Shown here: positions 1 to 9,799 of the stretch, piece after piece
Layout: each line of letters starts with the position of its first letter
Position numbering within the stretch: the first letter of the stretch is position 1
NCBI RefSeq assembly: GCF_003086295.3
Contig: NC_092038.1
Coordinates: 97,309,837 to 97,373,836 of the forward strand
Length of the DNA: 64,000 nt
Reading direction: 5' to 3'
Origin: Arachis hypogaea
Lineage: Eukaryota > Streptophyta > Magnoliopsida > Fabales > Fabaceae
Notes under the pieces: model-generated
Seen by the model: only the letters and a program-made list of their open reading frames with translations
Databases searched by the model: none
Told to the model about the DNA's origin: nothing
Translations under genes and position numbers: made by a program

Positions 1-411
1 GTTGCAATTTAATTTCCCTCGTTTGAATTCTGAAATCCCAATCCTCAAATCCCTTTTTCATTTAAGCAATTTATATTTCTTGCACTTTAAGTTACTGCAA
101 TTTACATTTCTTGCACTTTAAGTTTCAGTCATTTAATTTCTTGTTCTTTAAGATTCAGCATCTTTTACTTTCCTGCTCTTCAATTTACTGCAATTCTCCC
201 CTCTCCCCTTTAAATTCCAAGCAACTTAGTTTCTGTTAAAGATAAACCACTCAACCAATACTTGATTCGCTTGACTAAATCAACCACTAAACTAAAATTG
301 CTCAATCCTTCAATCCTTGTTGGATCGACCTCACTCCCGTGAATTTTATTACTTGATGCGACCCGGTACACTTGCCGGTGAGTTTTGTGTTGGATCGTTT
401 TCCACACATCA
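1..411 (+). repeat. 3' end of an LTR (family G), left part outside the window
   Basis: AT-rich sequence with repeated 'tttaatttc/tgcaattt' tracts, followed by a block resembling the U5 ends of the other LTRs here (GATCGACCTCACTC, then GTACACTTGCCGG). It ends in CA at 410-411, and reverse-transcriptase codons start at once (from 413), so an LTR or solo LTR has inserted into the RT gene of the next element. The left boundary and target duplication lie outside the window. No ORF is supported here. Confidence 0.65.
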
Positions 412-412
412 G

Positions 413-1561
413 TGCATAGACTACAGAAAACTCAATGAAGCTACATGAAAAGATCATTTCCCGCTTCCATTCATGGACCAAATGTTGGAACGACTTGCAG
501 GCCATGCATTTTATTGTTTTCTTGACGGCTATTCAGGATATAACCAAATAGTGGTTGATCCTAGAGACCAAGAGAAAACCTCCTTCACATGCCCATATGG
601 AGTGTTTGCTTATAGGCGCATGCCATTTGGGCTATGTAATGCACCTGCAACGTTCCAACGCTGCATGCTTTCTATCTTCTCAGACATGATAGAGAAATTC
701 ATTGAAGTTTTTATGGATGATTTTTCAGTATTTGGAGATTCTTTTCCTAGTTGCCTACATCACCTAGCCCTGGTATTGAAGAGATGTCAAGAGACCAATC
801 TGGTTTTGAACTGGGAAAAATGTCACTTCATGGTGACAGGAGGAATAGTCCTTGGTCATAAGGTTTCTAACCAGGGTATTGAGGTGGATAGAGCTAAAGT
901 GGAAATTATTGAAAAACTTCCTCCACACGGTGATGTCAAGGCAATTAGGAGCTTTTTAGGACATGCAGGTTTTTACAGAAGGTTTATTAAGGATTTTTCA
1001 AAGATAGCAAAGCCCTTAAGCAATCTCCTTGTAGCTGACACACCATTTGTCTTCGATGAAACATGCATGTTGGCTTTTGAGAACTTGAAAATGAGGCTAT
1101 CCTCTGCACCTATCATCTCCCCACCTGATTGGAACTTACCTTTTGAACTAATGTGTGATGCATCTGATTATGCAATAGGGGCAGTGTTAGGACAGAGGAA
1201 AGATAGCTTAGTCCATGTGATATACTATGCCAACAAGGTCCTTAATGATGCTCAAAGAAATTATACCACAACCGAAAAGGAACTGCTGGCAATAGTCTTC
1301 GCATTTGACGAGTTTAGATCATACCTCATTGGTGCAAAAGTGATTGTTTTCACAGATCACACAGCACTTAAATATTTGTTTGCTAAGCAGGAATTAAAAC
1401 CAAGACTAATAAGATGGATCTTATTGTTGTAGGAATTTGATATTGAAATCAGAGACAAGAAAGGAGTGGAAAACAAGGTAGTAGATCACCTCTCCAGAAT
1501 CCCTCAGGATGAAGGTGGGGCACATGATACTCAAGTGAACGAGCTCTTCCCTGATGAGTAG
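413..1561 (+). pseudogene. Reverse transcriptase-RNase H fragment (Athila-like)
   Basis: Reads as Ty3/gypsy RT lacking its N-terminal part, which is cut off by the LTR ending at 411. Visible motifs are CIDYRKLNEA at the start, [13 protein letters not shown], and the catalytic FMDD at about 710-721 (the YxDD box). RNase H follows with [22 protein letters not shown] and TDHTALKYL, then a linker ending DHLSRIP that normally leads into integrase. Three in-frame nonsense codons (446-448, 1430-1432, 1559-1561) break it; all are one C-to-T change from a sense codon, as expected for decay of methylated DNA. The frame is otherwise continuous. The enzyme would copy element RNA inside virus-like particles, but this copy cannot encode it. 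The lineage call rests on motif style and is an inference. Confidence 0.88.
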
Positions 1562-2862
1562 TTGATGATAGTTCACAAGGCTCCATGGTTTGCAGACATA
1601 GCCAACTTCAAGGCAACTGGGGCTTTACCACCAGAGATACATAAACATCAGAAAAGAAAGCTCATGAATGATGCAAAATACTTTGTCTGGGATGAGCCAT
1701 ATCTCTTCAAGAAGTGTTCAGATGGAGTCCTCAGAAGATGTGTTTCGGAAGAAGAAGGACGAGAGGTGCTATGGAATTGCCACAGCTCAAGTTATGGAGG
1801 CCACTTTGGAGGGGCAGAACTGCAGCAAAGGTTCTATAAAGTGGGTTCTTTTGGCCAACCCTTTTCAAGGATGCCAAAGAACTGGTAAAAAGCTGCAACG
1901 AATGCCAAAGAGCGGGAAATTTGCCCAAAAGAAATGCCATGCCACAAAATTTCATTCTAGAGCTGGAACTGTTTGATGTGTGGGGAATAGATTTCATGGG
2001 GCCATTTCCAACTTCATATGCAAACAAGTACATCTTAGTAGCTGTGGATTATGTCTCCAAGTGGGTGGAGGCAATTGCAACTCCAACAAATGATAACAAG
2101 GTGGTTATGAACTTCCTCAGGAAGAATATCTTTAGCCGGTTTGGAGTCCCAAGAGCCCTCATCAGTGATGGAGGGAGCCATTTTTGTAACAGACCATTAG
2201 AGGCTCTTCTCCTACGATATGGGGTAAAACACAAGGTAGCCACACCTTACCACCCCCAAACAAGTGGACAAACTGAGATCTCCAACAGAGAACTAAAGAG
2301 AATTTTGGAAAAGACTGTGGGTGCATCAAGAAAGGATTGGTCAAAGAAGCTGGATGATGCTCTTTGGGCATACAGAACAGCATTCAAAACACCACTTGGA
2401 ATGTCCCCATATCAGCTGGTGTACGGTAAAGCCTGTCACTTACCACTGGAGCTAGAACACAAAGCTTTATGGGCTATCAAGATACTAAATTTTGATAGCA
2501 TTGCTGATGGTGCAAAGAGAATCTTGCAGCTGCAAGAGATGGAGGAATTCAGGTCACAAGCCTATGAGAATACCAAGATGTACAAGGAGAAGGCAAAGAG
2601 AAGACATGACTCACATCTTGCACCCATAAGTTTCAAAAGGGGGCAGCGAGTGCTCCTATACAATTCCAAACTAAGACTGTTCCCAGGAAAACTCAAATCA
2701 AGGTGGTCCGGGCCCTTTCTTGTCACAAAAGTCTCACCGTACGGGCACGTAGAAGTCATGGATGAAGGGTCAGAAAGGACTTTTACAGTGAATGGACAAA
2801 GACTCAAGCATTATCTGGGCAACATGGGGGAAAACCCCAGAATGAAATACCATCTCAAGTGA
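1562..2862 (+). pseudogene. Integrase (Athila-like), frameshifted
   Basis: The N-terminal part (1562 to about 1815) includes the first half of the HHCC zinc-binding domain. A frameshift near 1811-1830 moves the reading to another frame, which carries a nonsense codon at 1837-1839 and then the second half of the zinc domain ([10 protein letters not shown]). The core is complete: D at 1990 (WGIDFMGP), D at 2167 (SDGGSHF) and E at 2275 (GQTEISN), giving the D,D-35-E spacing. A C-terminal domain with [13 protein letters not shown] and a KHYLG-type end follows, and the ORF stops at 2860-2862. There is no clear chromodomain. The catalytic residues are intact, but the frameshift and nonsense codons mark a pseudogene. 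It matters here because its C-terminal region resembles the tail of the fused ORFs in elements A and E. Confidence 0.9.
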
Positions 2863-2871
2863 GTGAGGACT

Positions 2872-2922
2872 CGTCGAGCTAGCGACGATAAAAAAAAAGC
2901 GCTTTGTTGGGAGGCAACCCAA
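2872..2922 (+). other. Post-pol two-hairpin motif (element 1 copy)
   Basis: Starts 9 nt after the integrase stop codon. Hairpin 1: CGTCG, loop AGCTAG, CGACG (2872-2887). Hairpin 2: TTGGG, loop AGGCAA, CCCAA (2907-2922), with AAGCGCTT between them. The same layout with compensatory stem changes is at 17883, 27572 and 54564. No function is known to me. Confidence 0.8.
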
Positions 2923-4485
2923 CCTCAGGTAGTCATTTTCATCTTCATTTCAATAAAAATCACAAGTTGTTTCCCCTGTATTGCAAGGAGCTAAGTTTGG
3001 TGTTTCACACCAGAACAATCAAAAGAGACAGTGTAATTCTAAGTTTGGTGTTCCACCAAAAGGACATTTAGTTAGAATTACACCTGCTCCCAAAATACAT
3101 TGCTAGCTCTAACCAATTGAGGGAAACCACTTAGATGTAGTTAGACTTTAGTTAATCATTGTTCTGTTAACAACAAGATATGAGTTATCAGCGTATGTGC
3201 AAGATTGTGTACTAAACAAGGAACTAAGTTTGGTGTTCACACACCAAATCAAGTTCATAAGACACAAGCACATGCAAGCTAATTATTCCTCAAGTGCTTT
3301 GGGAACAAGCAACTTCCAATAACTTTACAGGAACCTTATGGTGCCCCTTCACTCAAGGAAGCAAAGAGCAGGAGGAGAACGAAAAGAAGGCGATTAGAAG
3401 TTGTCACCTGAAGGTTGTATTGTCACTTAATTCCATATATTTATAGTTCGAACATTGGAAGCTCAAATGCAAGCTTGATTAATGATTACCAGTGAGGCCT
3501 AAACATGTTTTTTTTAAACTCTACCTTGTTGTTGAGCATGGTCTGTGATTCTGGTTTGAGTGTCACTGCATCTTTCCCTTATTTACTTGTAAGCTTGTCT
3601 ATTTGTTTGAAGAAGTGAATGTTTTATGTTTTAAAAGACCAGAGTAGAGTTCATAATGTGAAAGTGCATTCATGAATCTTTGGGGGTAGTCATAAGTTAG
3701 CTAAGTTAGTTCAACCACAAGGTTAGGATGACAACTATCTATCTTGAAGGCTTTACTTTTGATATACCCATGAGACTAAGATAACAACAAGATCCTAATA
3801 AGAGAAAAGGAAAAGAACAAGGGAAGTGAAAAACAAAAGAAAAAGAGTAAGCAATAAGGCTAGGCACCAAGGGTTTACCCTAAGACATGTGTCTGTGGTG
3901 CTCCTGTGTGAGGGATCTACTTGGAGTAATAAGCTCTTTGGGGTGCTTCATCACCTGGTAACTTGGGTTAACTAACCCGGGATTATCAGCTGAAAACCCA
4001 CTATCAAGAGTAACCCTCACCACAGAGCATTTAGTAACCCAAAGAGGTGCTGGACACCAAGGTCTGAAGGAAAGAAAATAAATAAACTATATGCCTGTGG
4101 TGTGTATGTATGGGGGAGAGACTTGAGTAAGTAAGTCCTTAGGGGTGCTTCAACACCTAGCACCTTGAACCAACTGGTTCGGGAGTGTTGGCTGAAAGCT
4201 TATCCTAAAGAGTTGCCCCCTTACAAAATACTTAGCCTAAAAACACAAATAAGCCCTTGAAATAACAACAAAAGGATCAATAAATAAAGGTCTCATGGGA
4301 TATAACAAAGTGAGTATGTTAGGAGATGATAAAGGTCTGAAAGCCAGTAGTGGAATGAACCTAAGTTGCTATGCATGAAACCACCATAAAATCAGTAATA
4401 TGACTTCCACAAGAATGACTCATTTCTCTAGAGATTCCATTCATCATTCTCTTGTTCCAGTACTTGTTCCAATACTTGCTTAGGG
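2923..4485 (+). other. Non-coding 3' region of element 1 with conserved structured domain
   Basis: No convincing ORF. Sense copies of TAAGTTTGGTGT lie at 2992, 3040 and 3225. A block at about 3858-4235 holds two related units, each with GACATGTGTCTGTGG-like or TGCCTGTGGTG text and a short hairpin with loop AACT: GGGTT/AACCC at 3965-3978 and GAACC/GGTTC at 4167-4180. The region matches the 3' region of element A closely and that of E partly. It ends with CTTAGGG, the start of the pre-LTR box (CTTAGGGACAAGCAA in A). Confidence 0.7.
4479..4485. other. Chimeric junction between element 1 and Tat element Bm
   Basis: The seven bases CTTAGGG belong equally to the pre-LTR box of Athila-like elements (as at 30967) and to the Tat RT-leader region read on the minus strand (compare 40401-40420). 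The overlap suggests a microhomology-mediated deletion. No target-site duplication is seen. Confidence 0.6.
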
Positions 4486-5105
4486 TCGATACCTGGCATG
4501 TCTGCAACTTTCCATGCGAAGAGGTCGACGTTATCTCGCAAGAATTGTATTAGTAATTCTTTTAAATCTCCTTTTAGGATTGCGCCGATATTAGTTGTTT
4601 TTTTCCGAGGTGTCCCCGATCGGAATCCTTTCTATATCGCCCTCTAGCTGGGGACGAAGTTCTTCTCGTCGTTAAACTCCGCCTAGCTCGATTGTGTGAA
4701 ATTATTCTCCTTTGCCTCTGAGATTTAGGCTTTCATTATAACAGCGACGTTCCATCTTCTGGTCTACTTTTATCGTGGCTATCCCTTTTGGAGTTGGGAA
4801 TTTCATACATAGGTGTGGGGTCGAGACTATTGCGCCGAGTTGGTTGAGTGTTGTCCGACCTATGAGAGCATTGTAAGCTAAACTTACATCGACTATGATG
4901 TAGTCTATTTTGAGAGTCCTGGATTGGTTTCCTTTTTCGAAGGTTGTATATAGCGATATGTATCCTAGTGGTCGTACCGGGGTATCTCCTAGCCCGAACA
5001 GACTGTTTGGATATGCCTTAAGTTCTTTTTCTTCTAAGTCGAGTTTATCAAAGGCTGTCTTGAATAAGACGTCTGCAGAACTCCCTTGGTCTATTAAGGT
5101 GCGGT
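4479..5105 (-). pseudogene. Bm protease and start of the RT leader
   Basis: Minus-strand continuation of the Bm gag-pro reading frame beyond the solo LTR. The protease active-site region reads LIDQGSS (D codon at about 5091), followed by GLGDTPVRPLGYISL, NALIGRTTLNQLGAIVST and HLCMKFPT, the usual order of a Tat-lineage aspartic protease. The active-site triplet is D-Q-G rather than D-S/T-G; the B2 copy also has DQG, so this looks like a family trait rather than damage. A nonsense codon lies at 4702-4704. The frame then runs through an acidic linker to FLRDNVDLFAW and ADMPGID, the region preceding RT, and is cut at the junction. The protease would mature Gag-Pol in particles. This copy is dead because it is interrupted and truncated. 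Confidence 0.85.
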
Positions 5106-5439
5106 GTAGGTGATGCCAGGGCATTTTGGCCAGTTTCACTGACCTTTTCTTTACTGTTTTTAGGTATTTTCATGCATTTTCTTAGGAAATAAGTTAGTTT
5201 TGGGCAGATATTCACTCAGACCTTGATTCAAGCATACATTATGCATTTTACATTATTTCATGAGGATTTTGCATGATTTTAATGACAAAATTGTATATTG
5301 CATTACCCATGACGTGTATTAGAACTTTGATGCACTCTATTGCTTGATTTCAGGACCAAAGGGAGCAAGGAATGGGAGGTAACTTGCAAAGTTAAGGAGA
5401 AAAGTGATTGCCAAAAACACTCTCAAAAGCCATCAATGC

Positions 5440-6262
5440 CCACGTTAAAGAGTTACGTTAACTAAGTTAACGTGAACTCTAACATGGAGAAGAGAAGTTG
5501 AGCCAACGTTAGTGACACTTAACATTGTCACTAACGTTGGCAATTGCTCACAAATGGCCACGTTAGAAGCCACGTTAACCTAGTTAACGTGGCCTCTAAC
5601 GTTAAAGGGGGAAGAGAAGCCAACGTTAGTGACACTCAACATTTTCACTAACGTTGGCCTAAGGTGCAAAGAGCCACGTTAACTCCCATGTTAACCTGGT
5701 TAACGTGGGAGCTAACGTAAGAGATGGAGAGTTGTCGACAACGTTAGTGACACTCAACATTGTCACTAACGTTGGAGCAACCACACAAACCCCAAGAGCC
5801 ACGTTAACCTCCACGTTAACTTGGTTAACGTGGAAGCTAACGATGAGGAATGAAGAATGATCCAACGTTAGTGACACTCAACATTGTCACTAACGTTGGG
5901 ATGGCTAAGAATGGCCCCATTAGAAGCCACGTTAACCTAGTTAATGTGGACTCTAACATGAGACCTAGGGGCACACTTGAACGTTAGTGACAATGTTGAG
6001 TGTCACTAACGTTCTCGAAGGTTGGCAAAAGCCACGTTAGAAGCCACGTTAACCTAGTTAACGTGAGCTTTAACGTGAAGCAAGAAGGGGCACACTTGAA
6101 CGTTAGTGACAATGTTGAGTGTCACTAACGTTCTCGAAGGCTAGCAAGGCAAAGTTAAAATCCCGTTAACCCAGTTAACGTGGGCTCTAACGTGAGGCAA
6201 AGGGGTGCATGGCAACGTTAGTGACAATGTTAAGTGTCACTAACGTTCTCGAACTTGTATTT
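5440..6262 (+). repeat. Alternating palindrome array in the family A LTR
   Basis: About fourteen imperfect palindromes of 35-48 bp in two alternating types. Type 1 has arms AACGTTAGTGAC/GTCACTAACGTT around a short centre. Type 2 is built on CCACGTTAAC/GTTAACGTGG. In the first units the type 1 centre reads ACTCAACATT; from about 5980 it is the reverse complement, AATGTTGAGT, so the centre is inverted in the right half of the array. Confidence 0.85.
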
Positions 6263-6426
6263 TCACTAAATGTTAAACACCCCTAACGTCTTGAGCTAAA
6301 GTCTCTGCCCGCTTCACACTTTCTCTCTGCAAGTAAGCCAAGTCCAATTGAAGAAAGGAACTGCTTCAAGCTCAAAGATCCTAAGGCCCAAGACTTGAAG
6401 AGCTAACTAGAAGCTGAGAAGAGTAG

Positions 6427-6434
6427 TATATATA
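6427..6434 (+). promoter_or_regulatory. LTR TATA box (TATATATA)
   Basis: TATATATA followed by GGAGTAG, located between the palindrome array and the R-U5 part. The same box is in both LTRs of element A (23556-23563 and 32172-32179). Predicted Pol II promoter of the LTR; the start site is not determined. Confidence 0.6.
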
Positions 6435-7375
6435 GGAGTAGTTTTGAAATAGAGAAGAGCTTTTTGGGGGAGAGGAGCTAGGAAAGAGAACTACTCTTTG
6501 TATTTACTTTCTTTGCAATTCTAGTTTTATCATGTATTCTCCATCTTTGATTTTGATTTCTAGAGCTATGAACAACTAAACCCCTTTCATTGGGTTAGGG
6601 AGCTCTGTTGTAATTTGATGGATCAATACTAATTTTCTTATTCTTCTTCTATCTTTCCTTTTGATTTTACTTGAAAGCCTTCGATCTTCATCCAATTGGA
6701 TAGTGATCTTGGAAAAGAAGCTATTCAAACATGGATCTCTTCGGATCCTTGAAAGAGGAATGAAGAGATTAGCTAGAAATGCTTTCTCATGCTGGACCAA
6801 ATTGAGTGTAGATGGGTATGTGGCTATAACCCTCTAAGCATTTGATTTGGGAAGTGCATGTGGTATAATCAGTGACCACACTTCATCTCTTCTCATGAGC
6901 AATTGACCAAGGAATTGGCTATTGATCAAGATTTGAGAGATTGAATTGCAAGAAATTGTGATTCAATCACTTAAGATTGCCAAGGAGATCAATGAGTGCA
7001 TTGATTGAGGAAGAGATGAAAATGAAATTGATCCGGAGAATGCAACATCTCCTAAGCCCAATGAACTCCCCATTTCTGATTTTACCCATTCTCTTTATTT
7101 TCTGCAATTTACTTTTATGAGCAATTCCCCCATTCCCATTTACAATTCTGCTATTTACTTTCAGTCATTTACTTTCCTGCTATTTTAATTTCTGCAATTA
7201 TCAACTCTATTCATGGATTCGCTCAACTAGATCATTCCTCTAATTAAAGTTGCTTGATCAATCAATCCCTGTGGGATTCGACCTCACTCTATTGTGAGTT
7301 TTTACTTGACGACAAATTCGGTACACTTGCCGAATGGGAATTTGTTGAGAGACAAGTTTTACCCCGATCAATAGG

Positions 7376-8838
7376 TTGGCGTTTGCTAATATGATGGTGA
7401 TAACCTTGGGATCGTCGTGTCCTGTGATGATTACAGATGCGTCCTCCTTAGTGAATGTTATTGCTGGGATGTTGAGGGCTTCCTCCTCTCCCTCGACATG
7501 ATATACTTCTTTGAGATATCTTTTGCGAGAGGTTTTGGAGATCCCACCTGCTGTAAATCCACCATGTATCATGTGGACATGTCTTTTCGGTGTCCGAGGT
7601 GATCGTTCAGTTCGGTTGGTATCTTCATCCATTCGTCTCTTTCTTTGATCATCTTCTCGGGTGGCCAGGAATCGATCTAATTTTCTTTCTCTCACCAATT
7701 TTTCTATGATGTTTTTTAGGTCGAAGCATTCGTTTGTGGAGTGTCCTCGGACTCGATGGTATTCACAATATTCCTTTCGGTTTCCTCCTCCCCTTTTGCC
7801 TTTGAGTAGCCGTGCTGGGGGGATTTTTTCTGTATGGTAGACTTCTTTGTATATCTCGACCAGGGATGTCCTGAGAGGGGTGTAGTTATGGTATTTTTTG
7901 ATTTTCTCCCCTTGTCGATCTTCTTTTCTTTTGGATTCCTTGTCTTTGTCTCGGTAGGAGGCCCCCGATTTTGAGGTTTCTCCTAACCGAGCATTTTCCT
8001 CCATGTTAATATACTTTTTTGCCTACTCCTGCACTTCGTCTAAGGAGGTCGAGTACTTTTTTGATATAGATTGGCTGAAAGGTCCCTCTCGTAGGCCATT
8101 GATGAGTCCCATGATGGCGGCCTCCGTTGGTAAACTTTGTATGTCCATGCATGTTTTGTTGAATCTCTCCATGTAGCTGCGGAGGCTCTCCCGATCTCCT
8201 TGTTTGATCCCTAGTAAACTGGGGGCGTGCTTGGCTTTATCTTTCTGAATGGAGAATCTGGCTAAGAATTTTTTAGCTAAGTCATCAAAGCTTGAGATGG
8301 ACTTCAGGGGTAGGTTGTCGAACCATCGAATCGCTGTCTTCATGAGAGTTGTTGGAAAAGCCTTGCAGCGAATAGCATCTGGGGCGTCAGTGAGGTAAAT
8401 TATACTTCTGAAGTTGCTGAGGTGGTGGTTGGGGTCCGTGGTGCCATCATACAGGGTCATATCTGGGAGTTTGAAGTCTTTTGGAATTTTGGTTTTCATG
8501 ATTTTCCTAGTGAACGGTTCTTGCTCTTTGCGTGAATTTTCCTCGAGATTAGTCCGGAGGGCTTTTGATTTGAGATCGGCTTCCAATTGCTGTAGTTTTT
8601 CTTCCAACTCCCGACGTCGCCGCACCTCTCTTTGGTGATCTCTTCCGATTTCCCGTTGTTGTTGGGTTTCTTTTTCCAGTTGTTTTAGGCGATCCAAGAG
8701 CGCTTATATAGCCCCTGAATTTGGTGAGTCTTTGTCTTTGTTGGTTTTCAGAGTGTTTTGTAGTGTGACATCCGCGTTTTTGTACGGTGTCCGATCCTCC
8801 AGACCTGAATCGTGGTCGTTGTCATGGTCGTCCGCCAT
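7376..8838 (-). pseudogene. Bm Gag with zinc knuckle and N-terminal part of protease
   Basis: Minus-strand Gag of the Tat lineage. ATG at 8838-8836 begins MADDHDNDHD, the same start as in B2 and B3. A basic/acidic coiled-coil-like stretch (KQLEKETQQQRE) precedes the retrotransposon Gag domain (KIPKDFKLPDMTLYDGT, KTAIRWFDNLPLKSISSFDD, YMERFNKTCMD). A zinc knuckle with C-x2-H-x4-H-x4-C spacing lies at 7767-7726 (CEYHRVRGHSTNEC). The frame runs on into the protease N-terminus (ITFTKEDASVI, ITIILANANL), where the solo LTR interrupts. In-frame nonsense codons at 8706-8704 and 8025-8023 inactivate it. Gag would assemble particles and bind genomic RNA. Confidence 0.9.
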
Positions 8839-8860
8839 GGTGATGGGATGACTTCTAGGT

Positions 8861-8878
8861 TCCCCGGCAACAGTGCCA
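8861..8878 (-). other. Primer-binding site, tRNA-Asp (Bm)
   Basis: Minus strand reads TGGCACTGTTGCCGGGGA, one T inside the LTR end; two mismatches to the complement of plant tRNA-Asp 3' end (TGGCGCCGTTGCCGGGGA). Confidence 0.85.
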
Positions 8879-8879
8879 A

Positions 8880-9421
8880 TGTTCCGAGGGTTACCTGAAA
8901 CTGTAGGTCGATCTCGGATGAGATCTTCTGTATGGGTCGGTGCTAACGTGTCCGACTGGTGGGTGACGGCCGGAGCTGTTCTGTCTGACTTGTTGGACTT
9001 GGTGGTGGTGCTGATTCCTTTGTCCCCGAAGGGTGGGGGTACCTGCAAGGGACTCCGATGCTTAAGTTAGCAAGGGTATTAAGCAGGTATTGAGTAGAAT
9101 CAGAGTATGAGTTATACCTGGGTGCTCCAATGTATTTATAACGGTGAGATGTGACCTTTTGGATAAGATAAATAAGTTATCTTATCTTATCTTTTATCTT
9201 TGAGTTTAGGTCAGCGTATCTTTCAACGGAACCGCATTTATCTCTATAGGCTTAGGCCGCCTTAGGATTTGGGTCGTGCTCCTCTATTTGGGGCCTTTAC
9301 TGGGCTCTTCTGTCGATTTGGCCGAGCTTTTTAAGAAGAGATCGGATAGTCTGACCTGAAGAGGTCGGTCGCTTTATCTCCAATCATCCTGGGTCGGATA
9401 GCTTGACCCAGGGTATGAACA
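8880..9421 (-). repeat. Bm 5' LTR (Tat-like, 542 bp)
   Basis: On the minus strand it starts TGTTCATACCCTGGGTC and ends GGTAACCCTCGGAACA, the same termini as the LTRs of B1, B2 and B3. A TATA box (TATAAATA) lies at 9140-9133 on the minus strand, preceded by a cluster of GATAAG/CTTATC repeats around 9165-9200. It abuts RNase H codons of B1 at 9422. Confidence 0.92.
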
Positions 9422-9422
9422 G

Positions 9423-9799
9423 AATCTCTACGTAGATGGTTCCTCAAGCAAAACTAGAAGTGGCGTAGGCGTGATAATAGAGAGCGACCAGGGAACGTAA
9501 ATCGAACTTTCACTCAAATTCGGGTTTTCTGCTTCAAACAACCAGGCTGAATATGAGGCACTACTAGCTGGTTTGAAGTTGGCTAAGGAGGTTAGAGCTC
9601 AAAAGCTTATCATCTTCAGCGACTCACAGGTAGTCACCTCACAAATAAAAGGTAACTACCAAGCCAAGGATCCCACCATGAAAAAGTACTTCGACAAAAC
9701 CAGGGAATAGTTCGGACAAATTGGGGAATATGAGGTTCGCCACATACCTCGGGAACAGAATGCTCGAGCTGATGCACTCTCAAAATTAGCCAGCACCAA
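9423..9799 (+). pseudogene. B1 second RNase H domain (Tat type)
   Basis: Frame starting LYVDGSSSKTRSGVGVI is the additional RNase H found between RT-RNase H and integrase in Tat-lineage elements. The acidic residues expected for catalysis are visible: D at 9435 (VDGSS), E at 9555 (AEYEALLAG), D at 9621 (FSDSQ) and D at 9771 (RADALSKLAS). Nonsense codons at 9498-9500 and 9708-9710 break it, and a frameshift in a run of four G near 9795-9800 separates it from integrase. The N-terminal side is missing because Bm inserted just before 9422. Its presumed role is RNA degradation during reverse transcription. Confidence 0.85.

Larger units (their letters stand above)
412..4485 (+). mobile_element. 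Element 1: Athila-like Ty3/gypsy retrotransposon, truncated at both ends
   Basis: Contains RT, RNase H and integrase in that order (gypsy order), then the post-pol two-hairpin motif and a long non-coding 3' region. Gag, protease and the 5' LTR lie left of the window, beyond the LTR that interrupts RT. The 3' end stops about 20-25 bp short of where the LTR should start and joins a minus-strand Tat element. No ORF3 was found between pol and the 3' end, unlike elements A, C and E. The last 0.95 kb (about 3540-4470) is highly similar to 30024-30970 of element A. Confidence 0.85.
5111..7370 (+). mobile_element. Solo LTR of family A inside the Bm protease
   Basis: Starts TGATGCCAGGGC and ends CCCCGATCA, the same termini as the LTRs of element A (22449, 31000). 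Length is 2260 bp. The flanks GTAGG (5106-5110) and ATAGG (7371-7375) form a 5-bp target duplication with one mismatch; the protease frame rejoins across them. No internal sequence or PBS is present, so it is a solo LTR, presumably from LTR-LTR recombination. Parts in order: 5' unique segment, palindrome array, TATA box, then R-U5 with the block GTGGGATTCGACCTCAC. Confidence 0.93.
4479..9421 (-). mobile_element. Bm: minus-strand Tat-like element, 3' half missing
   Basis: On the minus strand the order is 5' LTR (9421-8880), tRNA-Asp PBS, gag with zinc knuckle, protease and the beginning of the RT leader, where it is cut at the 4479-4485 junction. RT, RNase H, integrase, the 3' UTR and the 3' LTR are absent. 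It inserted into the RNase H region of B1; the B1 side of the insertion site starts at 9422 with GAATC, but the matching left duplication was lost with the 3' half. A solo family A LTR splits its protease. Confidence 0.85.

Noticed and set aside
5440..6262. Palindromes interpreted as MITEs.
   Set aside because: Units lack individual target duplications, occur as a regular array, and sit at the same LTR position in all family copies.
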